The notes under the pieces were generated by a model. It did no database searches and was not told where the DNA came from. It saw nothing but the letters and a program-made list of their open reading frames with translations. Below are positions 15,850 through 25,487 of a stretch of DNA of 64,000 nt, one piece after another. The stretch is from Pseudomonas iridis (GTDB taxonomy: Bacteria; Pseudomonadota; Gammaproteobacteria; Pseudomonadales; Pseudomonadaceae): NCBI RefSeq assembly GCF_017980685.1, contig NZ_JACXXO010000001.1:1-64000 (forward strand), given 5' to 3'. Each line of letters starts with the position of its first letter. The first letter of the stretch is position 1. Position numbers and translations under genes: made by a program.

Positions 15850-17787
15850 CTATTCCTTGCGGCGTGCCAAGCCAGAAACCACAGCAACAAACAAAAGGCT
15901 GAAGCCCCAGCCAGCGAGAATTTCGCACCACATCACAAACCGGACCCAGCGTTTGGCACTGAATAAGCCCCGCATCTCCGCCAGCCAATTGGACTTGGGG
16001 GTTTCAATGAGCGGAGCCCAGTCGTTTTCCTGATGTAGATCGACCAAAGGCAGTAGTAAATCCAGAGAAAAAGCTATTGGACTGAAACCGGTGTATTCCT
16101 CTCGCAACGCACCGCAAAGATACCAATTACCTGGACCTCTGAAAGCCTCTGGCAATTCAATGGGGAGGCGATCATGGCGCTTTTTCAGCCACACTGTCTC
16201 CCGGTCGGGTCGACAGGTTTCATAGGCTTCGTTTTGAAAGATCAACGGGTTGCTTGGTGCAAAAACCCCGTCACTCGCAGCATCCCAATAGACCAACGTG
16301 CAAAAGCCCCACACGAGTGCAAACCAAGGCAACAGGAGCATCGGACGGTAGCCGAAAGCTGTCAGATAGCCGTAGAGAAAATGCAAAAGCTTCGCTGAAC
16401 ATGAGTAAAGTCCACGAAAAAAGTAGTTCCAGCTTTTCGGTGATTGGCCAATCCGGCCAAATCTGCGCAAGCAATGCTCGTATTCAATGCCCACTTCCTT
16501 GGCTTCTTCGGTATGTCCCATAGAATCCAGTACCTGCTGCAATTGGCGCCAAGGCTGGGGGCGAAAATGTTCTGCTGGTGACAGAGGAGAGGTCTCGTCC
16601 TTCTTCAAGCATGATTTCTGCTTTTTAAGCCAGGTCATGCGCTCGCTGACCCTCATTGGCTTATGGATATCTACAGAATCGTAAATAAAGCCATTCAAAA
16701 TCGGGCGCTCTCCCCAAGAGTCGAGATCATCGTTGATGGTCGTAACGCTTGCACCTAAAAATGAAATCTCAGTGGGGGCTGGTTTAAGCTTGCGCAAACA
16801 AAGCGTCCCTCTGACCCTTACTTCATTTGCCATTAACTCCTGAATCGAGGCACCGTCGAATTCGATGTTTCCTTCAACCTCCAAGCCTGAAATGTGCAAT
16901 CGCCCGTTGATTTCACAGCCTTCTCTAAAGAGAGCATTACCCCGAATGAACGCGCGCTCAAGAATTAAGGCCTCACCGCCTCCAATCGCTTGGAGTTTTG
17001 AACTTCTACAACTCAGTTGCCCTAAAATTCTTGCACCCAGAAGGTTCACAATACCTTGCGACGAAAATCCGTTTCTGAGAAAAACAGGGCCATTGATGAC
17101 AGCGCAATCAAGATCAAGCGCTTGGCCTGTCTCGACGACAAAAGACCCATTCTGACAATTGAACTGCCCCCCTATTTCTGCAGATCTGAAACGCACCAAG
17201 CCTTTCGCTGAAAATCCACCGCTGAGAGAAACACTTGTACGAATATCGGCAAAAGATGCATTGAGGGACTCTTTGCCACCGCCATCAAATTGTGAACCGG
17301 TGCATTTCAACGAGGCTGAAATTCGAGCAGAGGTAAGTTCGACTACTCCCTCAGTATTTGTGGATATAAATGACAGAGCGTTATTTACAATGAGTCGCTC
17401 ACCCAAAAACGACTTAAGTGCGCAGTCTTCGAATTTGAGCAAATGATCAAAAATCGCCCCTCTGACATTTAAGTCTTTTTCAAACCTGCACTTTTCAAAA
17501 ACGACAGGTGTTGACACAGTAATGCCAACGAGGAATAGCGGACCCTCAATGAACGCACCTTGCAGTTGCAGATATTCTCCGAGGAAGGCGCCTTTGGAGT
17601 AGGTAAGGATCAGAGAACGTAGAAAAATTGCTCGGACGACATTTTCATCGGTCGACGCGTCTGGCAGGGTTTCGCCAATTCTGGTGATAACTCCCTGTTT
17701 GAAACAGTCCAGCAAACGCTGCTCAGCAGGGCGAAATCGTCCTTTGCTGTCTTTCAAACGTCCAAGTAACTTCAAACTATCTTCCAT
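15850..17787 (-). CDS. Beta-helix-like repeat protein with C-terminal membrane domain, unknown function
   Basis: A 645-residue protein. Residues ~60-350 consist of irregular ~20-residue strand repeats (GAFLGEYLQLQGAFIEGPLF, VVFEKCRFEKDLNVRGAIFD, GLVRFRSAEIGGQFNCQNGS), as in pentapeptide-like or bactofilin-like right-handed beta helices. Residues ~360-450 are charged. The C-terminal ~190 residues carry hydrophobic helices at ~482-502 (MLLLPWFALVWGFCTLVYW) and ~618-640 (ILAGWGFSLLFVAVVSGLA). Similar proteins are sometimes labelled membrane-associated oxidoreductase, but I see no redox motif. Base composition is visibly AT-richer than its neighbours and the start lacks a good ribosome-binding site, suggesting acquisition. 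It may share a transcript with the cupin gene downstream. Confidence 0.7.
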   Translation of the reverse strand: MEDSLKLLGRLKDSKGRFRPAEQRLLDCFKQGVITRIGETLPDASTDENVVRAIFLRSLILTYSKGAFLGEYLQLQGAFIEGPLFLVGITVSTPVVFEKCRFEKDLNVRGAIFDHLLKFEDCALKSFLGERLIVNNALSFISTNTEGVVELTSARISASLKCTGSQFDGGGKESLNASFADIRTSVSLSGGFSAKGLVRFRSAEIGGQFNCQNGSFVVETGQALDLDCAVINGPVFLRNGFSSQGIVNLLGARILGQLSCRSSKLQAIGGGEALILERAFIRGNALFREGCEINGRLHISGLEVEGNIEFDGASIQELMANEVRVRGTLCLRKLKPAPTEISFLGASVTTINDDLDSWGERPILNGFIYDSVDIHKPMRVSERMTWLKKQKSCLKKDETSPLSPAEHFRPQPWRQLQQVLDSMGHTEEAKEVGIEYEHCLRRFGRIGQSPKSWNYFFRGLYSCSAKLLHFLYGYLTAFGYRPMLLLPWFALVWGFCTLVYWDAASDGVFAPSNPLIFQNEAYETCRPDRETVWLKKRHDRLPIELPEAFRGPGNWYLCGALREEYTGFSPIAFSLDLLLPLVDLHQENDWAPLIETPKSNWLAEMRGLFSAKRWVRFVMWCEILAGWGFSLLFVAVVSGLARRKE

Positions 17788-17879
17788 TTTAGTTCACTCA
17801 AATAAACACACTGCCAACGGGGTGGGCATGTTAATGAGCTGGCGTTTTGCTAGCAACCGGGTATTTATCGATGGAACGA

Positions 17880-19076
17880 TCAAGGGGGGCACCGCGCAGC
17901 AATACCCTGCCGCAACAGTCCAAGCAGCCCTCCTATCGATAGGACAGCCAAGACTGTGCCGTAAAAATTGGTCGTAACAAGTAAACCGAAAATATGAGCC
18001 AAGTATCCGGCCAATAACGCCGGCAAACAAAACGCCAGATAACTCAGCACATAAAACGCCGACATCAGGCCCGCCCGCTCATGGGGCAAGGCCAGCGGCA
18101 CCAGACTGCGCACCGCGCCGAGAAAGCCCGAGCCAAAACCGCAACCGGCGACCAGTGTGCCGAGGAAGAACAGCGACAGGCTGGCGCTGTGCACGCCAAG
18201 CAGAATCAGCACCAGACCGCTGGGCAATAAGCTTGCGCCCAACTGCAAGGCGCGCGTGGCGGGACGATTGCGCAAGATGAAGATCATCAGCGCCCCGGTC
18301 ACGGTCAATGCCGCTACGGTTGCGCCGCCGATCAGGTTGGACGTGGAGCCTGTGGCGGTGCGCACCAGCGACGGTGCGAGCGATGCGTAAAAACCACCGA
18401 GCGCCCAGGTCGCGGTATTCAGCGGCAGGACTCGCCACAGCGTTGCGCGAGCCTGGACCGGCACATGCAGTGTCGGTCGCAACGACGCCCATGCGCCCGC
18501 TTGCGGGGTAACGCTTTCGGGCAGCCGCCAGACATACAGTGCCTGCCCCACAAACAGCACGAGCAGTAACCAGTAGGTCAGTTGCAACGGCGCCGGCGCG
18601 AACTCCGCCAACAAGCCACAGCCCATGCCGCCCAGCGCCATGCCCAGCAATGGCGCGACGCTGTTGATCAACGGTCCTTGCTGACGGTCAATGTCGAGCA
18701 ATGTGGCGCTGAGGACCGCAGTCGCCATGCCGGTAGCGAAACCTTGCAGCACGCGCGCGCTGATCAACCACGTCACGCTGTCGGCGCTGATGAACAGCAA
18801 CATCGCCAGTGCGTTGAGCAACACGGCGGTGAAGATCACCGGTTTGCGCCCCAGATGATCGGAGAGCGAACCGACGGTTAATAGCGCCGCCAACAGGCTC
18901 AGGGCGTAGACGCCGAAAATCAGGGTCAGCACCGCTGCCGAGAAGTGCAGTTGATCCTGATACAGGTGGTACAGCGGTGTCGGCGCGGTGGAAGCGGCGA
19001 GAAAACTGAGTAAGGTAATCGCCAGAAACCACAGGCTGGGACGGTTGGACGCTAATCGGGACTGGGGGTTAATCAT
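17880..19076 (-). CDS. MFS drug/metabolite transporter beside TetR regulator
   Basis: A 398-residue, 12-helix major facilitator. The helix 2-3 loop motif is seen as GSLSDHLGRKPVIFTAVLLN (~55-75) and the N-terminal segment FLAASTAPTPLYHLYQDQLH is common in drug-efflux-type MFS proteins. The gene is divergent from a TetR-type regulator, the standard layout for a repressed exporter. I chose the ATG at 19076, preceded by GGAG inside a 17-base inverted repeat. The substrate is unknown. Confidence 0.85.
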   Translation of the reverse strand: MINPQSRLASNRPSLWFLAITLLSFLAASTAPTPLYHLYQDQLHFSAAVLTLIFGVYALSLLAALLTVGSLSDHLGRKPVIFTAVLLNALAMLLFISADSVTWLISARVLQGFATGMATAVLSATLLDIDRQQGPLINSVAPLLGMALGGMGCGLLAEFAPAPLQLTYWLLLVLFVGQALYVWRLPESVTPQAGAWASLRPTLHVPVQARATLWRVLPLNTATWALGGFYASLAPSLVRTATGSTSNLIGGATVAALTVTGALMIFILRNRPATRALQLGASLLPSGLVLILLGVHSASLSLFFLGTLVAGCGFGSGFLGAVRSLVPLALPHERAGLMSAFYVLSYLAFCLPALLAGYLAHIFGLLVTTNFYGTVLAVLSIGGLLGLLRQGIAARCPP

Positions 19077-19078
19077 AT

Positions 19079-19121
19079 GCACACTCCGCAAAAGCTAATT
19101 TTTTGCTTTTGCGGAGTGTGC
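19079..19121. promoter_or_regulatory. Long perfect palindrome, probable TetR operator
   Basis: GCACACTCCGCAAAAGC and its exact complement (17-base arms) flank a 9-base T-rich spacer, with no mismatch. It lies in the MFS-tetR divergent promoter, with its left end three bases from the MFS start codon and covering that gene's ribosome-binding site. A repressor bound here would block the MFS gene, and the RNA hairpin could also hide its translation start. Confidence 0.75.
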
Positions 19122-19167
19122 TACCGCTCAATGCTTAAAGCAAATTCTTTGTGTTAAGGTCTGACGC

Positions 19168-19710
19168 ATGGCTATTAAAGAAGGTTTACGCCCCGGCGGA
19201 CGCAGTGCCCGGGTGCAAGAGTCGATACATTCGGCAGTCCGCGCACTGCTGCAAGAGCAGGAGCGCTCGACCGTGACCGTCCCGCAGATTGCGGCGCGTG
19301 CGGGCGTTACGCCGTCGACGATCTATCGGCGCTGGGGCGATCTGGCGGCGTTGCTGGCCGACGTCGCCCTCGCCCGCATGCGCCCCGACAGCGAGCCCGC
19401 AGAAACCGGCAGCCTGCGCAGCGACATCCGCGCATGGGCCGAGCAATATCTCGACGAGATGAGCTCCGAGCCCGGGCGCAACATGATGCGCGACGTGCAG
19501 GCGAGCGCTACGCCGGGGTATTGCGTGGCGATCATCGGCGCGCAGTTGCAGACCATTATCGAGCGCCATCCCAATGAGGCGGCGCCCAGTGTTGATCAGT
19601 TGATCAATCAGGTCGTGGCGCCGGTCGTGTTCCGGATTCTGTTTTCAGCGGCGGCGCTGGAGGTGGATGAATTGCACCGACTGATTGATATCGCGTTGCA
19701 GCAGGACTAA
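19168..19710 (+). CDS. TetR-family transcriptional regulator
   Basis: A 180-residue repressor-type protein. The N-terminal DNA-binding domain includes the helix-turn-helix VPQIAARAGVTPSTIYRRWG (~40-60). The C-terminal part (ADVALARMRP to the end) is the ligand-binding and dimer domain, with sequence of the TetR C-terminal-like type. AAGG precedes the ATG. It is divergent from an MFS gene with a perfect 17-base inverted repeat between them, so the likely role is ligand-relieved repression of that transporter and of itself. The ligand is unknown. Confidence 0.9.
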   Translation: MAIKEGLRPGGRSARVQESIHSAVRALLQEQERSTVTVPQIAARAGVTPSTIYRRWGDLAALLADVALARMRPDSEPAETGSLRSDIRAWAEQYLDEMSSEPGRNMMRDVQASATPGYCVAIIGAQLQTIIERHPNEAAPSVDQLINQVVAPVVFRILFSAAALEVDELHRLIDIALQQD

Positions 19711-19714
19711 CGCC

Positions 19715-19804
19715 ATCGCTGGCAAGCCAGCTCCCACAGGATCTGTGGAGCTCACAAATTTTGTGTTCACTGAAGATCCCTGTGGGAGCTGGCTTGCCAG
19801 CGAT
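19715..19804. repeat. REPIN, GCTGGCAAGCCAGCTCCCAC type
   Basis: Two exact inverted 26-base arms (ATCGCTGGCAAGCCAGCTCC at the left end) flank about 38 bases. It starts five bases after the tetR stop. Translated frames through it account for the short open frames seen here on both strands. Confidence 0.85.
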
Positions 19805-19956
19805 GAGACCTTGACGGTCACCGCAGAACCACCCGGTTCCATTCCTGCGACACCCCGCCACGCCACGACCTTGGTCGACACTGACTAACCGCCGCGCGCA
19901 TGCGAGACTGTCCGCCCGGGCAGGAGTGCCGGGGAGTCTTTAGTCGGGAGTGTTGC

Positions 19957-22900
19957 ATGTCGTTGTCCACCGGGCTGATCGCCGCCGTCGCCCTGGCCTA
20001 TATGGCCATCATGTTCGCCATCGCCTTCTACGGCGACCGTCGCAGCACGCCGTTGCCGCCGCGAGTGCGCGCGTGGGTCTACAGCCTGTCGCTGGCGGTT
20101 TATTGCACCAGTTGGACATTTTTCGGCGCGGTCGGCCAGGCGGCTGAACAGTTGTGGTCATTCCTGCCGATTTACCTCGGGCCGATATTGCTGTTGGTCG
20201 GGGCGCCGTGGGTCTTGCAAAAAATGGTGATGATCAGCAAACAGGAGAACATCACCTCCATCGCTGACTTCATCGCCGCGCGCTACGGTAAATCGCAATC
20301 GCTGGCGGTCGTCGTCGCGCTGATCTGCCTGGTCGGCGTCCTCCCCTACATCGCCCTGCAACTCAAGGGCATCGTCCTCGGTGTGAACCTGTTGATCGGT
20401 GCCGGTGCCGATGCAATGGGCACGCGCGCCCAGGACACCGCGTTGATCGTGTCACTGGTGCTGGCGCTGTTCACCATCGTCTTCGGTACGCGCAACCTAG
20501 ACGCCACCGAGCACCACCGCGGCATGGTGCTGGCGATTGCCTTTGAGTCGCTGGTCAAGCTGTTCGCCTTTCTCGCCGTCGGCGCGTTCGTCACCTACGG
20601 CCTCTACGACGGTTTCGACGACCTGTTCAATCAAGCCATGCTCGCACCGCGCCTGGAGGAATACTGGAAAGAAACGATTAATTGGCCGTCGATGGTGGTG
20701 CAGACAGGCGTCGCGATGATGGCGATCATCTGCCTGCCACGGCAGTTTCACGTCACGGTGGTCGAGAATATTGATCCGCAGGATCTGCGCCTGGCCAAAT
20801 GGGTGTTCCCCGCGTACCTCGCGCTGGCTGCACTGTTTGTAGTCCCGATCGCTTTGGCCGGTCAGATGCTGCTGCCGAGCGACGTATTGCCCGACTCGTT
20901 CGTGATCAGTCTGCCGCTGGCTCAGGCCCATCCGGCGTTGGCGATGCTGGCGTTTATCGGCGGCGCGTCGGCGGCCACCGGCATGGTCATTGTCGCGAGT
21001 GTGGCGCTGTCGACCATGGTCTCCAACGACATGCTGTTGCCGTGGCTGCTGCGGCGCAATAACGCCGAGCGCCCGTTTGAAGTGTTCCGCCAGTGGATGC
21101 TGTCGGTGCGCCGCGTGAGCATTGTGGTGATTCTGTTGCTGGCGTACGTCAGCTATCGCCTGCTCGGTTCGACGGCGAGCCTGGCGACCATCGGCCAGAT
21201 TGCCTTCGCCGCCGTGACCCAACTGGCGCCGGCCATGCTCGGCGCGCTGTACTGGAAACAGGCCAACCGGCGCGGCGTGTTCGCCGGTCTCGCCGCCGGC
21301 ACTTTCCTGTGGTTTTACACGCTGGTTTTGCCGATTGCCGCCCACAGCCTCGGCTGGTCGCTGAACAGTTTCCCGGGGTTGGCGTGGCTGCACAGTAACC
21401 CGCTGAACCTGCCAATCAGCCCGCTGACCCAAGGCGTAGTGTTGTCGCTGGCCGGCAATTTCACGCTGTTTGCCTGGGTTTCGGTGCTGTCGCGCACGCG
21501 GGTGTCGGAGCACTGGCAGGCTGGGCGATTCATCGGTCAGGAGATCAGCGCCCGGCCCAGTGCGCGGTCGATGCTGTCGGTGCAGGTCGACGATCTGCTG
21601 CAACTGGCGGCGCGGTTTGTCGGTGAGGAGCGTGCTCGCCAGAGCTTCATTCGATTCGCCTACCGCCAAGGCAAGGCTTTCAACCCGAACCAGAACGCCG
21701 ACGGCGAATGGATCGCCCATACCGAGCGCTTGCTGGCCGGTGTCCTGGGCGCTTCTTCGACGCGAGCGGTGGTAAAAGCCGCCATCGAAGGTCGGGAAAT
21801 GCAGTTGGAGGACGTAGTCCGAATCGCTGACGAAGCCTCAGAAGTCCTGCAATTCAACCGCGCTCTGCTGCAAGGCGCGATTGAAAACATCACCCAAGGC
21901 ATCAGCGTGGTCGACCAGTCGCTGAAGCTTGTCGCCTGGAACCGACGTTATCTGGAGTTGTTCAACTACCCGGACGGTTTGATCAGCGTCGGCAGGCCAA
22001 TCGCCGACATCATTCGCTACAACGCCGAGCGCGGGTTGTGTGGTCCCGGCGAGGCGGAAGTGCATGTCGCACGTCGTTTGCACTGGATGCGTCAGGGCCG
22101 CGCGCACACCTCAGAACGCCTGTTCCCCAACGGCCGGGTGATTGAGCTGATCGGCAATCCGATGCCCGGTGGCGGCTTCGTCATGAGTTTCACCGACATC
22201 ACCGCGTTCCGTGAAGCCGAACAGGCGCTGACCGAGGCCAACGAAGGCCTGGAACAACGGGTCAGCGAGCGAACCCAGGAACTGTCGCAACTCAACGTCG
22301 CGCTGACCGAAGCCAAGGGCACCGCCGAAACCGCCAACCAATCGAAAACCCGATTTCTCGCGGCAGTCAGCCATGACTTGATGCAGCCGTTGAACGCCGC
22401 GCGACTGTTCTCCGCCGCCCTCTCCCACCAAGACGACGGCTTGAGCAGCGAGGCGCAGAAACTGGTGCAGCATCTCGACAGTTCGTTGCGTTCGGCCGAG
22501 GACCTGATCAGCGATCTGCTGGACATTTCCCGCCTGGAAAACGGCAAGATCAATCCCGATCGCAAGTCCTTTGCGGTGAACGAACTGTTCGACATTCTCG
22601 GCGCCGAGTTCAAGGCGCTGGCCCAGGAGCAAGGTTTGACCTTCCGTGTGCGTGGCAGCCACATGCGCATCGACAGCGACATCAAGTTGCTGCGGCGGAT
22701 TCTGCAAAACTTCCTGACCAACGCTTTCCGCTATGCCAAAGGCCCGGTATTACTCGGTGTACGGCGGCGCGGCGGGAAGTTGTGCCTGGAAGTATGGGAT
22801 CGCGGACCGGGCATTCCGGAAGACAAGCAACAGGAGATATTCGAGGAGTTCAAACGTCTCGACAGCCATCAGACGCGCGCCGAAAAAGGCCTGGGGCTTG

Positions 22901-23427
22901 GGTTGGCAATCGCTGATGGCCTGTGTCGCGTACTCGGGCATACCCTGCGCGTGCGCTCGTGGCCGGGGCGCGGCAGTGTGTTCAGCGTTACGGTGCCGTA
23001 TGCGCGCACGCAAATCATACCGGCCACTGCCGCTGTGGAATTGAACGGCAAATTGCAGAACGGCGCACAAGTGCTGTGCATCGACAATGAAGACAGCATT
23101 CTGATCGGCATGAACAGCCTGTTAAGCCGCTGGGGCTGCCAGGTCTGGACGGCGCGCAATCGCGAGGAATGCGAGGCGTTGCTCAGTGACGGAGTGCGGC
23201 CGCAACTGGCGCTGGTCGACTATCACCTGGATCACGGCGATACCGGCACCGAGTTGATGGCGTGGCTGCGCACGCGTCTTGGCGAGCCGGTGCCGGGCGT
23301 GGTGATCAGCGCCGACGGACGCCCGGAGATGATTGCGCAGGTGCATGCGGCGGGGCTGGATTATCTGGCCAAACCGGTGAAACCGGCGGCGTTGCGGGCG
23401 TTATTGAGTCGGTATCTACCGCTGTAA
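19957..23427 (+). CDS. Hybrid sensor kinase with sodium:solute symporter domain
   Basis: An 1156-residue protein. Residues ~1-510 are a 13-helix SSF domain (AVYCTSWTFFGAVGQAAEQL near 45, as in CbrA). A PAS domain follows (~630-750), then a coiled coil (RVSERTQELSQLNVAL). The kinase core has the H-box SHDLMQPLNAARLF with His ~806, the N-box ILQNFLTNAFRYA, and G-boxes DRGPGIPED and GLGLGLAIADGL. The C-terminal receiver has Asp ~1088 in LVDYHLDHGDTGTE and Lys in YLAKPVK. CbrA has no receiver, so this is the hybrid SSF-kinase type also found in P. aeruginosa. It probably couples a metabolite or ion signal to a phosphorelay; no partner regulator is adjacent. The start follows CGGGAG. Confidence 0.92.
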   Translation: MSLSTGLIAAVALAYMAIMFAIAFYGDRRSTPLPPRVRAWVYSLSLAVYCTSWTFFGAVGQAAEQLWSFLPIYLGPILLLVGAPWVLQKMVMISKQENITSIADFIAARYGKSQSLAVVVALICLVGVLPYIALQLKGIVLGVNLLIGAGADAMGTRAQDTALIVSLVLALFTIVFGTRNLDATEHHRGMVLAIAFESLVKLFAFLAVGAFVTYGLYDGFDDLFNQAMLAPRLEEYWKETINWPSMVVQTGVAMMAIICLPRQFHVTVVENIDPQDLRLAKWVFPAYLALAALFVVPIALAGQMLLPSDVLPDSFVISLPLAQAHPALAMLAFIGGASAATGMVIVASVALSTMVSNDMLLPWLLRRNNAERPFEVFRQWMLSVRRVSIVVILLLAYVSYRLLGSTASLATIGQIAFAAVTQLAPAMLGALYWKQANRRGVFAGLAAGTFLWFYTLVLPIAAHSLGWSLNSFPGLAWLHSNPLNLPISPLTQGVVLSLAGNFTLFAWVSVLSRTRVSEHWQAGRFIGQEISARPSARSMLSVQVDDLLQLAARFVGEERARQSFIRFAYRQGKAFNPNQNADGEWIAHTERLLAGVLGASSTRAVVKAAIEGREMQLEDVVRIADEASEVLQFNRALLQGAIENITQGISVVDQSLKLVAWNRRYLELFNYPDGLISVGRPIADIIRYNAERGLCGPGEAEVHVARRLHWMRQGRAHTSERLFPNGRVIELIGNPMPGGGFVMSFTDITAFREAEQALTEANEGLEQRVSERTQELSQLNVALTEAKGTAETANQSKTRFLAAVSHDLMQPLNAARLFSAALSHQDDGLSSEAQKLVQHLDSSLRSAEDLISDLLDISRLENGKINPDRKSFAVNELFDILGAEFKALAQEQGLTFRVRGSHMRIDSDIKLLRRILQNFLTNAFRYAKGPVLLGVRRRGGKLCLEVWDRGPGIPEDKQQEIFEEFKRLDSHQTRAEKGLGLGLAIADGLCRVLGHTLRVRSWPGRGSVFSVTVPYARTQIIPATAAVELNGKLQNGAQVLCIDNEDSILIGMNSLLSRWGCQVWTARNREECEALLSDGVRPQLALVDYHLDHGDTGTELMAWLRTRLGEPVPGVVISADGRPEMIAQVHAAGLDYLAKPVKPAALRALLSRYLPL

Positions 23428-23443
23428 ACGTACCGCTGCCGTC

Positions 23444-23507
23444 TTCGCAAGCAAGCTCGCTCCCACAATGTTCAGATGATTCATGTGGGAGCGAGCCTGC
23501 TCGCGAA
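23444..23507. repeat. REPIN, CGAGCAGGCTCGCTCCCAC type
   Basis: Inverted arms TTCGCAAGCAAGCTCGCTCC and GAGCGAGCCTGCTCGCGAA (outer parts shown) flank 16 bases. It lies between the convergent ends of the hybrid kinase and rmuC; the left arm has two changes from the right. Confidence 0.8.
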
Positions 23508-23517
23508 GCTTTCCAGA

Positions 23518-24996
23518 CTATTCCGGCAACTCAACCAACCCATCAACATCCGTCATCGCCCGCTCCAGCAGATCCGCCGGCAAGCTTTTGCTCGCCCGCG
23601 CGCCCAACAGTTTGAGCTGCTCACTGCGGCTGACCAGGTTGCCGCGCCCTTCTGTCAGTTTGTTGCGCGCCGAGCTGTAGGCTTTGTCCAGTTGTTGCAG
23701 ACGATTGCCGACTTCGTCCAGATCCTGAATGAACAGCACGAACTTGTCGTAAAGCCAGCCGGCGCGCTCGGCGATTTCCCGCGCGTTCTGGCTTTGACGC
23801 TCTTGCTTCCACAGGCTGTCAATGACGCGCAATGTCGCCAGCAATGTGGTTGGGCTGACGATCACGATGTTGCGGTCGAACGCTTCCTGAAACAGCGATG
23901 GCTCGGCCTGCAATGCCGCCGAAAACGCGGCTTCGATCGGCACGAAGAGCAAAACGAAATCGAGGCTGTGCAGGCCCTCCAGGCGTTTGTAATCCTTGCC
24001 GGCCAGGCCTTTGACATGGTTGCGCAGTGACAGTACGTGCTGCTTGATCGCGATCTGTCCGAGCGTGTCGTCCTCGGCCGCGACGTATTGCTGATAAGCC
24101 GTGAGACTGACCTTGGAGTCGACCACTACCTGTTTGTCGCCTGGCAGATAAATGACCACATCTGGCTGGAAACGCTCACCATCCGGGCCTTTGAGATTGA
24201 CCTGCGTCTGGTACTCGCGGCCTTTCTCCAGACCAGCGTGTTCCAGCACGCGTTCGAGAATCAACTCGCCCCAATTGCCTTGGGTTTTCTGGCCTTTAAG
24301 GGCACGGGTCAGGTTCGTGGCTTCGTCACTCAAACGCAGATTGAGCGCTTGCAGACGCTCCAGTTCCTTGGCCAGCGAAAAGCGTTCGCGGGCCTCGGCC
24401 TGGTAACTTTCTTCCACACGTTTTTCGAAAGATTGAATGCGTTCTTTCAACGGATCGAGCAACTGACCGAGGCGTTGTTGGCTGGTTTCGGCAAAGCGCT
24501 GCTCACGCTCGTCGAAGATTTTGCCCGCCAGTTCGGCGAACTGCGCCCGCAATTCATCACGCGAACCTTGCAGATCATCGAGGCGCTGTTGATGGCTCTC
24601 CTGCTGCTCGCGCAGTTCGGCGTTCAGCGAAGCCGCCTGCGCGTCGAGACGGCGCAGTTCGGCCTCCTTGTTGGCGCGCTCAAGGTTCCAGGCGTGGGAG
24701 GCGTCACGGGCGTCGTCACGTTCTATCTGCAACAGCTCGACTTCGCGGCGCAGGGCTGCCAGTTCTGCTTGCTTGGCGGCGTTGGCCTGGCCAAGGTCGG
24801 CGATTTCATCGCGGCCGGCTTCCAGTTGCGCGTTGAGCCCGTCCTGCGCCAGTTGCGCCATGGCCAACCGCTCTTCCAGCAACGCCACCTGCGCTTGCCC
24901 GTTGCTTGCCCGACGTTGCAGTTGCCAGGCCAAAGCCAACAACGGCAGCCCAGCGCCTGCGAGACCGAGCAATACGCTGGTCAAGTCCATAGCCAT
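23518..24996 (-). CDS. rmuC: DNA recombination protein RmuC
   Basis: A 492-residue protein that limits recombination at inverted repeats. An N-terminal membrane segment (LLGLAGAGLPLLALAWQLQ) is followed by a long coiled coil (~30-190) rich in Glu, Ala, Leu and Gln. The RmuC nuclease-like domain (~240-430) shows NWGELILERVLEHAGLEKGR, PDVVIYLPGDKQVVVDSKVS and LHSLDFVLLFVPIEAAFSAA. The invariant DxK-type motif VDSKVS fits the PD-(D/E)XK-like fold. AGGAG precedes the start. The C-terminus is close to a REPIN. Confidence 0.95.
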   Translation of the reverse strand: MAMDLTSVLLGLAGAGLPLLALAWQLQRRASNGQAQVALLEERLAMAQLAQDGLNAQLEAGRDEIADLGQANAAKQAELAALRREVELLQIERDDARDASHAWNLERANKEAELRRLDAQAASLNAELREQQESHQQRLDDLQGSRDELRAQFAELAGKIFDEREQRFAETSQQRLGQLLDPLKERIQSFEKRVEESYQAEARERFSLAKELERLQALNLRLSDEATNLTRALKGQKTQGNWGELILERVLEHAGLEKGREYQTQVNLKGPDGERFQPDVVIYLPGDKQVVVDSKVSLTAYQQYVAAEDDTLGQIAIKQHVLSLRNHVKGLAGKDYKRLEGLHSLDFVLLFVPIEAAFSAALQAEPSLFQEAFDRNIVIVSPTTLLATLRVIDSLWKQERQSQNAREIAERAGWLYDKFVLFIQDLDEVGNRLQQLDKAYSSARNKLTEGRGNLVSRSEQLKLLGARASKSLPADLLERAMTDVDGLVELPE

Positions 24997-25057
24997 AGCG
25001 ACTCCTGCCGATCGGTTAAAGCCTGAAGGGTAACCAAGGTGTCAGAACTTGGACAGC

Positions 25058-25381
25058 TCAGTCTTCGAGCAGGCCGAGTTCCACTTGGGCACGATGATCG
25101 CCAGCGCGAGCAGCCTGACGCAGCAGATCCTGACCGATGCGGCGATCGCGTGCATTACCACACTCGCGGCACATCAACTGGCCGAGGCGGCTTTGCGCGG
25201 CAACCACTCCTTCGCGCGCCGGTTGCTTGAGCAGGCGGCCGGCAAGGTGCTTGGCATTGTGGCTTTCGCTCAGGCGCGGGCTGTCGAGCAGCCATTCGGC
25301 CACGCGCACGGAAAATCGCTTGGGCGGGATAACAGGTGGGGGTTGTGAGGTAACAGGGTCTGATACTGAGCGAAACTTCAT
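25058..25381 (-). CDS. Sel1-like repeat protein
   Basis: A 107-residue protein with one or two Sel1-type helical repeats in its C-terminal half (GVVAAQSRLGQLMCRECGNA and GQDLLRQAARAGDHRAQVEL). The N-terminal third is Pro/Ser-rich and probably disordered. Family members are protein-binding scaffolds. It lies 61 bases upstream of rmuC on the same strand and may share its transcript. No clear ribosome-binding site precedes the ATG. Confidence 0.7.
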   Translation of the reverse strand: MKFRSVSDPVTSQPPPVIPPKRFSVRVAEWLLDSPRLSESHNAKHLAGRLLKQPAREGVVAAQSRLGQLMCRECGNARDRRIGQDLLRQAARAGDHRAQVELGLLED

Positions 25382-25487
25382 AAAGCACTGTGGGACAGAT
25401 CGGAAGGCGCGCCACTCTACTCTCTTTTTCTTACAGGTAAAGTCGAAATAAAACCCGGCACGCCCGTCCTAGAGCAAGCGCTCGGGA

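Noticed and set aside
19604..19888. Short open frames rich in ASQLPQG or AGKPAPTG
   Set aside because: They are translations of the REPIN at 19715-19804, with no ribosome-binding site.
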